Assembly (NCBI GenBank): GCA_028681335.1 | Contig: JAQUIT010000011.1 | Coordinates: 1 to 64,000, forward strand | Length of the DNA: 64,000 nucleotides | Direction of reading: 5' to 3' | DNA from: Desulfuromonadaceae bacterium | GTDB lineage: Bacteria; Desulfobacterota; Desulfuromonadia; Geobacterales; Pseudopelobacteraceae | Part shown: positions 18,941-28,104 of the stretch, one piece after another | Numbering within the stretch: the first letter of the stretch is position 1 | How the letters are laid out: every line of letters starts with the position of its first letter | Made by a program: the position numbers and the translations under genes | The notes under the pieces: model-generated | Database searches by the model: none | Told to the model about the DNA's origin: nothing | What the model saw: the letters and a program-made list of their open reading frames with translations, nothing else

Positions 18941-19011
18941 TGTTGATTTTGGGATTTAAATGTTGAGTTTAAACCCATAATTCAAACTCCATAATTCGAA
19001 ATTGGGTTTTT
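18941..19011. repeat. AT-rich fold-back tract between nrdR and ribD
   Basis: The tract contains TTGGGATTTAAA and AACCCATAATTCAAA words that partly pair with each other, and it shares ATAATTCAAA/CCATAATTC with the cheA-cheY gap at 5832-5897. It ends just before the ribD ATG, without a strong ribosome site. The origin is unknown. Confidence 0.4.
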
Positions 19012-20115
19012 ATGTCTACCGACACTAAATACATGAAGCGTGCCCTCACACTGGCCAAAAAAGGCGTTGGCAAAACGGCCCCGAACCCTGCGGTTGGCTG
19101 CGTTATTGTCAAAAACGGACAAATTGTTGGAGAGGGATGGCATAAAAAAGCCGGCGGGCCCCATGCAGAGATACATGCTCTGGAAAAAGCAGGGCCTCAT
19201 GCTCACGGGGCAGATGTTTATGTAACATTGGAACCATGCAGCCACACCGGCAAAACCCCACCATGCAGCGAAGCACTGATCAGGGCTGGAGTCAAGCGTG
19301 TTGTTGCCGGAATGCATGACCCGAATCCTCAGGTAAATGGCGGCGGTTTGAAGGCTTTGCAGCAAGCCGGAATTGAGACATTCTGCGGTGTATTGGAGGA
19401 TGAGTGCCGCAATCTCAATCGCGCCTTCATCAAATTCATGACGACCGGTCTGCCGTATGTAACCTATAAATGCGCCATGACCCTTGATGGCAATATTGCC
19501 ACTGTCACCGGAGAGTCTCGCTGGATAAGCTGCGAAGAATCCCGGAAATACGTTCACGATATGCGTTCACGCATGGACGCAATAATGGTGGGGGTCGACA
19601 CCATCATTACCGACAACCCCCAACTGACGGTACGGCATGTTCGTGGCAAGAACCCGTTGCGGATTATCGTGGATACACGCTTGCGAACCCCTGAAAGCGT
19701 TAACGTACTGAGCGAACAACTGTCGTCCGGAACAATTATCGCCACCACGGAAAGCAATCCGCGGGTACATCTCCGCTATCTCAAGCTTGGCGCCACCATA
19801 GTAGTCTGCGATCAATATGAAGGCCGCGTCTCCATGAAAGATCTGTCGCAGAAGCTCGGGGCAATGGGTATTCAATCTGTTTTGCTCGAAGGGGGGAGCC
19901 ACCTGGCGGGAAATATGCTGCAAAATGGCATGATAGACGAGCTCGTAATCTTTGTGGCACCCAAAGTCATCGGTAGTAACGGCTTTGCCCCCTTTACCCT
20001 TCAGGGAATCACCAGCATGTCGCAGGCCATAAAGCTCGAGTTCATTAACGTGTGTCGTATGGGGGCAGACCTTATTATAACTGCCCGACCGGAGCCTTTA
20101 TGTTCACCGGATTAG
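19012..20115 (+). CDS. ribD: Riboflavin biosynthesis bifunctional deaminase/reductase RibD
   Basis: The 367-residue enzyme performs the second and third steps of riboflavin synthesis. The N-terminal deaminase (about 1-145) has HAEIHAL and PCSHTGKTPPC as zinc ligands. The C-terminal reductase (about 148-360) carries KCAMTLDGNIATVTGES and the VLLEGGSHL motif. Full length compared with the family. It overlaps ribE by sixteen bases, so both are translated from one message. Confidence 0.96.
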   Translation: MSTDTKYMKRALTLAKKGVGKTAPNPAVGCVIVKNGQIVGEGWHKKAGGPHAEIHALEKAGPHAHGADVYVTLEPCSHTGKTPPCSEALIRAGVKRVVAGMHDPNPQVNGGGLKALQQAGIETFCGVLEDECRNLNRAFIKFMTTGLPYVTYKCAMTLDGNIATVTGESRWISCEESRKYVHDMRSRMDAIMVGVDTIITDNPQLTVRHVRGKNPLRIIVDTRLRTPESVNVLSEQLSSGTIIATTESNPRVHLRYLKLGATIVVCDQYEGRVSMKDLSQKLGAMGIQSVLLEGGSHLAGNMLQNGMIDELVIFVAPKVIGSNGFAPFTLQGITSMSQAIKLEFINVCRMGADLIITARPEPLCSPD

Positions 20116-20741
20116 TAGAAACAATCGGCCGGATAACATCATGTGAAAGACGGGGAGCTGCAGCAGTTTTGACCGTAACGAGCACTCTGCCTTTATCAGA
20201 GATTTTAGTAGGCGATTCGGTTGCTGTAAACGGCGCTTGCCTGACTGTCACCTCAAAACATGAGGCGGCGCTGACCTTTGATGTATCGCCTGAGTCAATG
20301 TCGAGCACCACCATCGGAAGTCTGCGGATCGGGCACAAGGTCAACCTTGAACGCGCTCTGAAACTTGGCGACCGCTTGGGCGGACATATAGTAACCGGGC
20401 ACATCGACTGCATCGGCAAACTGGCACGAATGAGTGACGCATCCGGTAACCACGTCCTTGATTTCTCACTGCCGACTGAAAATGCCCGTTACCTTATAGT
20501 CAAGGGTTCGGTGACAATCAACGGCATCAGCCTGACGGTCAACACCGTCTCTCAAGAGGGCTTTTCCGTAAGCATTATTCCGCATACGTTCTCCAACACG
20601 ACACTTGAACAGCTAAAGATCGGCGACCAGGTCAACCTGGAAACAGACATAATAGGAAAATATGTGGAACGCTTGACGTCACCCTGGAAATCCGGCAGCG
20701 GCTTAAGCATGAAAACATTGGCAGAAAATGGATTTATATAG
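20100..20741 (+). CDS. ribE: Riboflavin synthase alpha subunit
   Basis: Starting at the ATG at 20100 (MFTGLVETIG), the product has 213 residues, normal for this enzyme. Two homologous barrel halves are visible. The first has VAVNGACLTV and DVSPESMSSTT; the second has VTINGISLTVN and IIPHTFSNTT. It converts two lumazine molecules to riboflavin. A 16-residue longer reading frame exists upstream but is not supported by the family start. It lies between ribD and ribBA. Confidence 0.96.
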   Translation: MFTGLVETIGRITSCERRGAAAVLTVTSTLPLSEILVGDSVAVNGACLTVTSKHEAALTFDVSPESMSSTTIGSLRIGHKVNLERALKLGDRLGGHIVTGHIDCIGKLARMSDASGNHVLDFSLPTENARYLIVKGSVTINGISLTVNTVSQEGFSVSIIPHTFSNTTLEQLKIGDQVNLETDIIGKYVERLTSPWKSGSGLSMKTLAENGFI

Positions 20742-20816
20742 CACAATTTTGAATATGTGATTTACATTCGGCCCCTAAATTTATAATTAAAATTGCAGCT
20801 TAGAGAGGAACTTGTA

Positions 20817-22022
20817 ATGTCCGTAGCAACTATTGAAGAAGCGATTGCAGATATCCGTCTGGGTAAAATGGTCATATTGGTTGATGACGAGGATCGTGAG
20901 AACGAAGGTGATCTGACTCTGGCAGCTGAGGCGGCAACACCGGAAAACATCAATTTCATGGCAAAGTATGGTCGCGGCCTGATCTGCCTGACTCTGACGC
21001 CTGATAAATGCGATGAATTGGGACTGCGCCCGATGGTGCGCGACAACACCTCACCTTTTGAGACCGCGTTCACGGTGTCAATTGAGGCCAAGCATGGCGT
21101 GACGACCGGCATTTCAGCAGCAGACCGGGCCCTCACAATCGTTACCGCTGTCGCTGACGGCGCCAGCAGCAAAGACCTGGTCAGCCCCGGACATGTTTTC
21201 CCACTCAGAGCCCGTAAAGGCGGCGTACTTGTACGTCTCGGCCAAACCGAAGGCTCCGTCGACCTGGCACGCCTGGCGGGAATGAAACCGGCTGGTGTGA
21301 TCTGCGAAATCATGAATGACGACGGCACAATGGCCCGTATGCCGGAACTGAAGGTCTTTGCAAAAGAACACAACATAAAGATCTGCACGATCGCCGATCT
21401 GGTGGCCTACCGCCTCAAGAACGAACGACTTGTGCGTATTGTAGCGGAAGCCCACCTCCCCTCTTCTTTTGGCGGTGAATGGCGGGCGATCGGTTTTGAA
21501 AATGATATTGACCAGATTGAACATATCGCCCTTGTAAAAGGCGACCTCAAAAAAGACCAGCCGGTGCTGGTCCGGGTTCACTCCGAATGCCTGACCGGAG
21601 ATGTTCTCGGAAGTCAGCGCTGTGACTGCGGTGAGCAGCTGCACCGCGCTATGGAGCAGATCGCTGCAGAAGGGAGCGGAGTGATTCTGTACATGCGCCA
21701 AGAGGGACGCGGCATCGGCCTTGTCAACAAACTGAAGGCGTACGAACTCCAGGATCAGGGACGGGACACGGTAGAAGCCAATCTGGAACTGGGTTTCAAG
21801 GCTGATCTGCGCGACTACGGCATCGGTGCCCAGATCCTGCTGTCGCTTGGCATTACCAAGATCCGTCTACTGACCAATAACCCCAAGAAACTGATCGGCC
21901 TGCAAGGGTATGGCATTGACATCGTTGAGCGGGTCTCGATAGAAACGGAGCCAAACGACACCAATCGTGATTATCTTGAGACCAAACGCAAAAAAATGGG
22001 ACACCTGCTGGAGAACCTGTAA
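20817..22022 (+). CDS. ribBA: Bifunctional DHBP synthase/GTP cyclohydrolase II RibBA
   Basis: The ATG at 20817 follows AGAGAGGA and gives 401 residues. The N-terminal RibB half contains the acidic [11 protein letters not shown] motif and [12 protein letters not shown]. The C-terminal RibA half (from about 205) has [20 protein letters not shown] with the zinc Cys, and [10 protein letters not shown]. It provides both precursors for riboflavin. It is followed not by ribH but directly by queH, with a one-base TAATG overlap. Confidence 0.96.
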   Translation: MSVATIEEAIADIRLGKMVILVDDEDRENEGDLTLAAEAATPENINFMAKYGRGLICLTLTPDKCDELGLRPMVRDNTSPFETAFTVSIEAKHGVTTGISAADRALTIVTAVADGASSKDLVSPGHVFPLRARKGGVLVRLGQTEGSVDLARLAGMKPAGVICEIMNDDGTMARMPELKVFAKEHNIKICTIADLVAYRLKNERLVRIVAEAHLPSSFGGEWRAIGFENDIDQIEHIALVKGDLKKDQPVLVRVHSECLTGDVLGSQRCDCGEQLHRAMEQIAAEGSGVILYMRQEGRGIGLVNKLKAYELQDQGRDTVEANLELGFKADLRDYGIGAQILLSLGITKIRLLTNNPKKLIGLQGYGIDIVERVSIETEPNDTNRDYLETKRKKMGHLLENL

Positions 22023-22555
22023 TGAGAATCCTCCTGCACACCTGCTGCGGCCCCTGCTCCCTCTTCCCGCTGCGGCAGTTGCGTGCAGCCGGTCATGATG
22101 TGACCGGCTTTTTCTATAACCATAATATTCACCCCTATCAGGAGTATGCCAAGAGACGGGATACCGCAATCCGCATGGCCGAGCAGGAATCAATGCCCCT
22201 GATTGTGCGCGATGACTACGATCTGGAAGGTTTTCTGGCTCATGTGGCCGCTGAACCGGAGAAACGCTGCAGCTATTGCTATTCATCGCGCCTCCGTGGA
22301 GCGGCACAGGCGGCTGCCGAGGGGGGATTTGAAGCGTTTACCGCATCACTCCTCTACAGCAGATATCAGAAACATGACGAGATCAAGACCCTTGGAGAAC
22401 AGATCGGCAGTGAGTACGGGGTGACCTTTTACTATCAGGATTTCAGAACAGGATGGCAGGAGGGAATCAAACTTTCAAAGGAGCTGGAGCTGTACCGCCA
22501 GCAGTACTGCGGCTGCATCTACAGCGAGAAAGAACGGTATTTACAGCAGAAGTAA
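22022..22555 (+). CDS. queH: Epoxyqueuosine reductase QueH
   Basis: The 177-residue protein belongs to the QueH (former DUF208) family, the last enzyme of queuosine synthesis in organisms lacking QueG. The cysteine pattern is intact: LLHTCCGPCSL at the start, KRCSYCYSSR near residue 85 and QQYCGCIYS near the end; these ligate the Fe-S centre and a metal. It overlaps ribBA by one base and shares its orientation, though no functional tie to riboflavin is known. Confidence 0.92.
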   Translation: MRILLHTCCGPCSLFPLRQLRAAGHDVTGFFYNHNIHPYQEYAKRRDTAIRMAEQESMPLIVRDDYDLEGFLAHVAAEPEKRCSYCYSSRLRGAAQAAAEGGFEAFTASLLYSRYQKHDEIKTLGEQIGSEYGVTFYYQDFRTGWQEGIKLSKELELYRQQYCGCIYSEKERYLQQK

Positions 22556-22581
22556 GCCGGAAACGGGGGACAAGGGCTGGT

Positions 22582-22797
22582 ATGAGTAATTTAGGAAAGC
22601 CGCTGATCATCATGGGACTGTTTCTGGTCGTTGCCGGGCTGGCTATCTGTTTTACCCCAAAACTCCCCACCTGGCTCGGCAGACTGCCGGGGGATATAGC
22701 CCTCAAGCGCGGCAACTTCAGCTTTTACTTCCCGCTCTCAACCTGCGTGCTACTTTCGATAATTCTGTCGTTCATCCTCTGGCTTTTCAGGAAATAG
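22582..22797 (+). CDS. DUF2905 small membrane protein
   Basis: The 71-residue protein starts at the ATG at 22582 and has two membrane helices, about 8-25 and 48-67. Between them lies the family signature PKLPTWLGRLPGDIALKRG. Function is unknown. It is the last gene of the rib-queH run before a strong terminator. Confidence 0.85.
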   Translation: MSNLGKPLIIMGLFLVVAGLAICFTPKLPTWLGRLPGDIALKRGNFSFYFPLSTCVLLSIILSFILWLFRK

Positions 22798-22823
22798 TTA
22801 CCTTCTCTCCGCGAATTTAAAGA

Positions 22824-22858
22824 CAAAAAAAGCCCGTGTTGCCACGGGCTTTTTTTGT
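22824..22858. terminator. Bidirectional intrinsic terminator
   Basis: A perfect stem AGCCCGTG/CACGGGCT with loop TTGC (22831-22850) has an A-run before it and a T-run after it. It can therefore stop the rib-queH transcript on the plus strand and the ferredoxin transcript on the minus strand. Confidence 0.93.
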
Positions 22859-22879
22859 TTGCATTGATAACAATGTCAA

Positions 22880-23047
22880 TTAGGCATGGATAGCGCTTAC
22901 AGGGCAAGTATCAACACATGCTCCGCAGTCGATGCAGGTATCTGCGTCGATAACACGCTTTGCTCCCTGCTCGCTGATAGCGTTAACAGGACAGGAATCC
23001 TCACATGCTGCACAGTTTGTGCAATCGTCAGTAATAGTATGGGACAT
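22880..23047 (-). CDS. 2[4Fe-4S] ferredoxin
   Basis: This 55-residue gene is easily missed because of its size. A near-perfect AAGGAGGTGA ribosome site precedes the ATG at 23047. Two CxxCxxCxxxCP clusters are complete: Cys9, 12, 15, 19 and Cys38, 41, 44, 48. The repeat symmetry is that of clostridial-type ferredoxins, low-potential one-electron carriers in the cytoplasm. It is divergent from ackA; a role with pyruvate or 2-oxoacid ferredoxin oxidoreductases is plausible but inferred. Confidence 0.95.
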   Translation of the reverse strand: MSHTITDDCTNCAACEDSCPVNAISEQGAKRVIDADTCIDCGACVDTCPVSAIHA

Positions 23048-23295
23048 TACTTTCACCTCCTTGTTAGATTAGCTCACCTGACGGTAAGTCGAGTGTGATG
23101 TACCATACCGTTTTTTAAATGTCCAGCAAAGAAATCGGCTCTCCGGCAAATCCCCCTGCACATATTTTGTTGAATTCAATTCTCGTTACGTGTATATATA
23201 AAAAACAGTTTTATTACAGCTAGTTATTTTAGTTTGGGTGTTATTTTTTTACTGATATCATAACTATATCAATTGCTTATTTGGAGGGCGCACAC

Positions 23296-24561
23296 ATGAT
23301 CATTATGGCACTGAACTGCGGAAGCTCATCGGTTAAATATCAGCTTTTTGATTGGCAGAAAATGGAGGTCGTCGCCAAAGGAATGGTAGAACGCGTTATC
23401 ATTGGCGGCTCCTTTATCATGCATGAAATCCCCGGTCGTGACAATTTCCATCACGAACAGGAATGCGCCAACCATCAGGAAGCTATTGACCTGGTCATCA
23501 AGACCGTCACCGATCCAGTTCATGGTGTGCTGAAAAGTGTCGATGAGATCTCTGCCGTTGGCCATCGTGTCGTGCATGGTGGCGAGAAATTCACCTGTTC
23601 CGTTCTAATCGACGCAAGTGTCCTCGATGCGGTAAAAGAGGTGCAACACCTGGCTCCCCTGCACAACCCGCCAAACATAGAGGGTATCGAGGCGGCACAG
23701 GCTCTTATGCCGACCGTGCCCCATGTTGCCATATTCGATACCGCTTTTCACCAGACAATGCCGGAACATGCCTACATCTATCCGCTCCCCTACGAATGGT
23801 ATGAAAAACATCAGGTCCGTCGTTACGGCTTCCACGGCACCTCGCACCTGTACGTATCCAAACGTGCTGCAGTTCTGCTCGGCAAGAACGCCAAAGACCT
23901 CAACATCGTCACGATGCATATCGGCAACGGCGTTTCACACTGCGCCATCAAAAACGGTATTTCCGTTGATACTACCATGGGGCTTACCCCGCTCGAAGGT
24001 GCGGTAATGGGCACTCGTTGCGGTGATATCGACCCGGCTATACCGGCTTTCATGATGCAGAAAGACAATCTCTCGGCCAAGGAGATTGACAGCATCCTTA
24101 ACAAAAAAAGCGGTGTAATGGGTATTACCGGCCGCTTCACGGACCGCCGTGATGTTATTGAACATGCCAACGCAGGCGACAAACGCTGCCAACTTTCCCT
24201 GGAGATCGAATCCTACCGCCTGAAAAAGTATATCGGTGCTTTCATGGCAGCTGTCGGCAAACTTGATGCGGTAGTGTTCACCGCCGGCGTCGGAGAAATG
24301 GGCGCGGCAATCCGCGAAAAAGCGATTGAAGGGCTGGAGCATATCGGTATCATCCTTGATCGCGAGCGCAACAAGGGGGCCATGACACGTAAGCGCGAAA
24401 CGCTGATTTCCACTGACGACTCCCCGGTCAAGGTATACGTTATACCGACCGATGAGGAGCTGGTTTTCACCGAAGATGTCGTTGGCATACTGAACGGAAC
24501 CTATACCGATCACATGCACTTCCAGTATTCGTTTGCGAAAGAGGATTTTGTCAGAAAGTAA
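23296..24561 (+). CDS. ackA: Acetate kinase
   Basis: The ATG at 23296 follows GGAGG by eight bases and yields 421 residues. Family motifs are visible: LNCGSSSVKYQLFD, VGHRVVHGGEKF, FDTAFHQTMPE, YGFHGTSHLYV, and the acidic ETMGLTP-like DTTMGLTPLEGAVMGTR. The enzyme interconverts acetyl phosphate and ATP with acetate and ADP. No pta gene is adjacent within the window. A long non-coding leader (about 248 bases shared with the ferredoxin gene) probably holds the promoter. Confidence 0.97.
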   Translation: MIIMALNCGSSSVKYQLFDWQKMEVVAKGMVERVIIGGSFIMHEIPGRDNFHHEQECANHQEAIDLVIKTVTDPVHGVLKSVDEISAVGHRVVHGGEKFTCSVLIDASVLDAVKEVQHLAPLHNPPNIEGIEAAQALMPTVPHVAIFDTAFHQTMPEHAYIYPLPYEWYEKHQVRRYGFHGTSHLYVSKRAAVLLGKNAKDLNIVTMHIGNGVSHCAIKNGISVDTTMGLTPLEGAVMGTRCGDIDPAIPAFMMQKDNLSAKEIDSILNKKSGVMGITGRFTDRRDVIEHANAGDKRCQLSLEIESYRLKKYIGAFMAAVGKLDAVVFTAGVGEMGAAIREKAIEGLEHIGIILDRERNKGAMTRKRETLISTDDSPVKVYVIPTDEELVFTEDVVGILNGTYTDHMHFQYSFAKEDFVRK

Positions 24562-24580
24562 GCGCAGCAATCACAGTTTT

Positions 24581-24618
24581 CAAACAAAGAAACCGGCCTG
24601 CGCCGGTTTCTTTGTTTG
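24581..24618. terminator. Long perfect hairpin between ackA and truD
   Basis: A perfect 17-base-pair stem (24581-24597 with 24602-24618) with loop CTGC ends in TTTCTTTGTTTG. It sits between convergent ackA and truD and can serve both strands. Confidence 0.85.
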
Positions 24619-24673
24619 AATAGTCGTTACATTTTTATAAACCCTGCCGCAACAAAACCACCTGAAATCAGGT

Positions 24674-25897
24674 TTAGAAGGTTTTGGTAATTTCCCGTAG
24701 CAGAGATGTCGCGTATGACCCCTTTGGCAACGTGAACTCAACGGTCAGCGCACCTTCCGAGAATCGCCAGGACAACTCTCCGGCTGGCACCCGCAGCGGC
24801 CGCCGCTCTCCTTCCATGCGGAGGCCACCAGCTAGGTCAAAAGAGGTCAGACCGAGTCCCGCCTGATCAAGAATGCCACTTTCAAGCTCCCACACCGCCC
24901 CTTCGGGCCGTTTCATTTTGCAACCGAACATCGGCCCACTGGCCGATATTTCAAACGCTAAAGCCCGTTCTGCCTCAGCAGCAGCATCTTCAACAAGAAA
25001 ACAGGCCCCGTTGACATGTTTGCAGGCAAGATCACCGTCCATTAAGCGATCGATATTTTCAATGCGTTCGGCAACCGTAAGATCAAAGAGAAAAGACTGC
25101 GCAGCCGAGAGATAGAGCTTTTTCAGGCGCGGGTGCACAACAGAGAAAGCCTTTTCAAACTCTCCCGGGCGGCTGATCAACCGCTGCAGCACATCACGTT
25201 CGGTACGACAGTGACGCGGGAAGAGCCGGAGTGCTTCGTCCAACGCCCCCTGATGATAGGCGCTGATTGCAGCGGACCATTCCGAGTCCCGCACCGCATC
25301 CGCTGCACCGATCAGGTGATCCACGCAGCCGTGCCAATCCCTCAACAGTATGGCCGTCCCGATCAAATGTGAATTACCCTGCGCGCCATAGCGTTGATAA
25401 CCGAAATAATTAGGCACTCCACGCCTGGCAAGTACATCCAGGATTGCCTGGACATGTTGTACGGCGGAAGAATCAACACCCCTGATAACGATACAAAAGC
25501 GATTCCCTCTGAGGTGCCCGACTTTGAGCTTGTTTGAGTGTCGCACTGCCGAAACGACCCTGACTCCTTCCAATTCAAGGGCAAGAGCCTTCTCCGGAGC
25601 AACCCACTGAACAGAGACCGTCTGACTGGTAATACCGACCGCATCCTTCATACCGGCATAGCCGATGTCACGTTCCGGAACCTTCAGCGCCTGTGCAATG
25701 CGGCGGATGGCCTCAAGGGTCGTAATACCGCTTTTCTCGATCGTCAGGTAGCAATGTTCACCCGAACCAGAGGGAAGATAGGAGGGGATCTCCTCAACCC
25801 GGAAGTCCCCGGGCGATTCCTTGATTGTTCCGCCGCAGCCCGGCAGCTGAGCCGTCAGATACGGATGGTGATATTTCACCTCAGTGTTTTCGCTCAC
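24674..25897 (-). CDS. truD: tRNA pseudouridine synthase D
   Basis: The enzyme makes pseudouridine 13 in tRNA-Glu. The catalytic motif is IGYAGMKDAVGITSQ with its Asp, and RGNRFCIVIRG and PNYFGYQRYG are also characteristic. The start is taken as the GTG at 25897: it has GGAGG six bases upstream and forms a GTGA overlap with the trmL stop, unlike an ATG fifteen bases earlier. The length, 407 residues, is slightly above E. coli TruD. It is the second gene of a trmL-truD pair. Confidence 0.95.
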   Translation of the reverse strand: MSENTEVKYHHPYLTAQLPGCGGTIKESPGDFRVEEIPSYLPSGSGEHCYLTIEKSGITTLEAIRRIAQALKVPERDIGYAGMKDAVGITSQTVSVQWVAPEKALALELEGVRVVSAVRHSNKLKVGHLRGNRFCIVIRGVDSSAVQHVQAILDVLARRGVPNYFGYQRYGAQGNSHLIGTAILLRDWHGCVDHLIGAADAVRDSEWSAAISAYHQGALDEALRLFPRHCRTERDVLQRLISRPGEFEKAFSVVHPRLKKLYLSAAQSFLFDLTVAERIENIDRLMDGDLACKHVNGACFLVEDAAAEAERALAFEISASGPMFGCKMKRPEGAVWELESGILDQAGLGLTSFDLAGGLRMEGERRPLRVPAGELSWRFSEGALTVEFTLPKGSYATSLLREITKTF

Positions 25898-26358
25898 CCG
25901 AGCCCTCCGCATTGACGCAACGCTTCATAAAGCACAATCCCTGCCGAGGTTGAAAGGTTGAGGCTGCGTACCTTTTCAGCCGGCATCGGAATGGTAAATG
26001 AAGTTTCCTTGTTGGCATTCAGCAGATCTTCCGGCAGTCCTTTGGTCTCTTTGCCAAAGACGATGTAATCACCAGGCTGAAAACCGGCATCCAGATAGCT
26101 CCGCTCTACCTTGGTGCTCAGGTAAAAAAAGCGTCCTTCCGGAGCGGCAGCCTGCAGAGCTTCCAGATCGGGCCACTGCTTCAGCGAGACAAACTCCCAA
26201 TAATCAAGGCCTGCCCTCTTGAGATAGCGGTCATCAAGGGAAAAGCCCAGCTTGCCCACCAGGTGCAGGACCGTGCCGGTGGCTGCGCACAAACGGGCGA
26301 TATTACCGGTGTTAGGCGGTATTTCTGGTTCGATAAGAACGATATTAAATGGTTTCAT
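25894..26358 (-). CDS. trmL: tRNA (cytidine(34)-2'-O)-methyltransferase TrmL
   Basis: The ATG at 26358 begins MKPFNIVLIEPEIPPNTGN, the standard start of this SPOUT methyltransferase, and gives 154 residues. The knot motifs DYIVFGKETKGLPEDLL and SLNLSTSAGIVLYEALRQ are present. It methylates the wobble ribose of certain leucine tRNAs. It is divergent from serA, and an IR of TGCAT/ATGCA lies between them. Confidence 0.94.
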   Translation of the reverse strand: MKPFNIVLIEPEIPPNTGNIARLCAATGTVLHLVGKLGFSLDDRYLKRAGLDYWEFVSLKQWPDLEALQAAAPEGRFFYLSTKVERSYLDAGFQPGDYIVFGKETKGLPEDLLNANKETSFTIPMPAEKVRSLNLSTSAGIVLYEALRQCGGLG

Positions 26359-26460
26359 AGTCAAAATGTATACCACTATTTCCCGCTGGCATGCTTGCAT
26401 TTTTTTTAATGCAGAGCTATTGTGACAGATCAAAATTCCACAGCATCTGGAGATTCGGTC

Positions 26461-28086
26461 ATGAAGATAATTGTAACTGATGAAGTATCAGCAGAGGGCT
26501 TGGCGCTCTTAACACAGGAACCCCGCATCAAGCTTGATATTAAGCTTGGTTTGAAAAAAGAGGAACTTTTGGCGGTCATAGGTGATTACGACATCATAAT
26601 CACCCGCAGCGGCACGACTGTTGACAAGGCGCTTCTGGATGCGGCCACCCGCTTGAAGATGGTTGCCCGGGCCGGAGTCGGCATTGACAATGTCGATGTT
26701 GACTACGCCAGCTCAAAAGGGGTAATCGTTGTCAACGCCCCGTTCGGCAATACCAATAGCGCAGCAGAACATACAATGGCACTGCTCCTCTCCTTGTGCC
26801 GCAACGTTCCTATTGCCAACAACAGCCTCAAGTCCGGCGAATGGAAGCGTGCTCCTTTTACCGGTTACGAGCTGAAAGGCAAAGTAGCCGGAGTAATAGG
26901 CATCGGCAAAGTCGGCGGCCGTGTTGCCACACGCCTCAAAGCCTTTGAGTGCGAAGTACTTGCATGCGACCCGTATATTTCAGTCAAGCGGGCCAACGAC
27001 CTGGGGGTCAAGCTGGTTTCCCATGACGATATTTATAAAAACTGCGACATTATCACCGTTCACACTCCGCTCAACGAAGAGACCAGAGGCATGATCGGTG
27101 CACGTGAATTCGGTCTGATGAAAAGCGGCGTAATCGTACTCAACGTGGCCCGCGGCGGCATCATTGCAGAGCAGGCCATGCTCGACAACCTGACCTCCGG
27201 CAAAGTAGCCGGCGGAGCTTTCGATGTCTGGAGTGAAGAGCCTCCTGCAACGGAAACTCTCAAACAGCTTATTGCCCACAAAAATCTGGTCGTTACTCCG
27301 CATCTGGGTGCCAACACCTTTGAAGCCCAGGTAAATGTTGCCGTTGATGTTTCCCAGGAGATCATCAACTACCTGGACGACAAACCGCTTGAAAACGCGG
27401 TCAATATTCCACGTTTTGATATGGCGCTGATGGATCAGATGCGGCCGTTCCTCAATCTGATGAGCGTTATCTGCGATTTCGGCATACAGCTGGTCGAGAC
27501 GAACCTTGAAAAAGTCACCTTCGGTTTCAGTGGAGCGATCGCACATTATGACTGTTCACCACTCGCCGTATGCGGGCTTTCGGCACTGTTGAATCACAAG
27601 GTTGACCAGGATGTCAACATGGTTAACGCCACCCTGATTGCCGAACAGATGGGCATTGTTGTCAATGAAGCAAAATCCACACAATCCGATGGTTTCTCGA
27701 ACGTGATAACACTCACCATAGAGGGACAGGGAAAACGGCGACTTGTTGCCGGTACTCTTTTTGAGGGGCAACCGCGCATTGTCCGCCTGCGCGATTATTC
27801 AATGGACTTTACCCCGGACGAGCACATGCTCCTTCTCAATTACGAAGACCGTCCCGGCATGATCGGGAAAATCGGCACAATCATGGGGCAGCACGACATT
27901 AACATCGCCTCTATGAACCTCGGACGCAGCGAGAAGAAAGGTGAAGCGATGGTTCTCTTATCGCTTGACTCTGCCGTACCGCAACCTGTTGTCGAGGAAC
28001 TCCGTACAGCAACCGAAGCATCGTTTATAAAAGCCCTCAAAATGAAGAGCGGCGTTTGCTCACGTAATTGCGGCTGCGGCCTGTAA
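26461..28086 (+). CDS. serA: D-3-phosphoglycerate dehydrogenase
   Basis: The first enzyme of serine synthesis. The ATG at 26461 has GGAG eight bases upstream; the product has 541 residues, the long form of the family. Visible parts: substrate domain, NAD site GVIGIGKVGGRVA, catalytic Arg in NVARGGIIAE, Glu in WSEEPPATE, His in VTPHLGANTFEAQ, an intervening ASB domain (about 315-450), and a C-terminal ACT domain from LLNYEDRPGMIGKIG. The last residues, CSRNCGCGL, form an unusual cysteine-rich tail. lgt follows after 18 bases. Confidence 0.96.
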   Translation: MKIIVTDEVSAEGLALLTQEPRIKLDIKLGLKKEELLAVIGDYDIIITRSGTTVDKALLDAATRLKMVARAGVGIDNVDVDYASSKGVIVVNAPFGNTNSAAEHTMALLLSLCRNVPIANNSLKSGEWKRAPFTGYELKGKVAGVIGIGKVGGRVATRLKAFECEVLACDPYISVKRANDLGVKLVSHDDIYKNCDIITVHTPLNEETRGMIGAREFGLMKSGVIVLNVARGGIIAEQAMLDNLTSGKVAGGAFDVWSEEPPATETLKQLIAHKNLVVTPHLGANTFEAQVNVAVDVSQEIINYLDDKPLENAVNIPRFDMALMDQMRPFLNLMSVICDFGIQLVETNLEKVTFGFSGAIAHYDCSPLAVCGLSALLNHKVDQDVNMVNATLIAEQMGIVVNEAKSTQSDGFSNVITLTIEGQGKRRLVAGTLFEGQPRIVRLRDYSMDFTPDEHMLLLNYEDRPGMIGKIGTIMGQHDINIASMNLGRSEKKGEAMVLLSLDSAVPQPVVEELRTATEASFIKALKMKSGVCSRNCGCGL

Positions 28087-28104
28087 CGGAATCACGACAC
28101 CACT

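Noticed and set aside
26370-26420. TGGCATGCTTGCA on the plus strand before serA, which looks like a sigma-54 site
   Set aside because: The GG-GC spacing is seven bases instead of ten.
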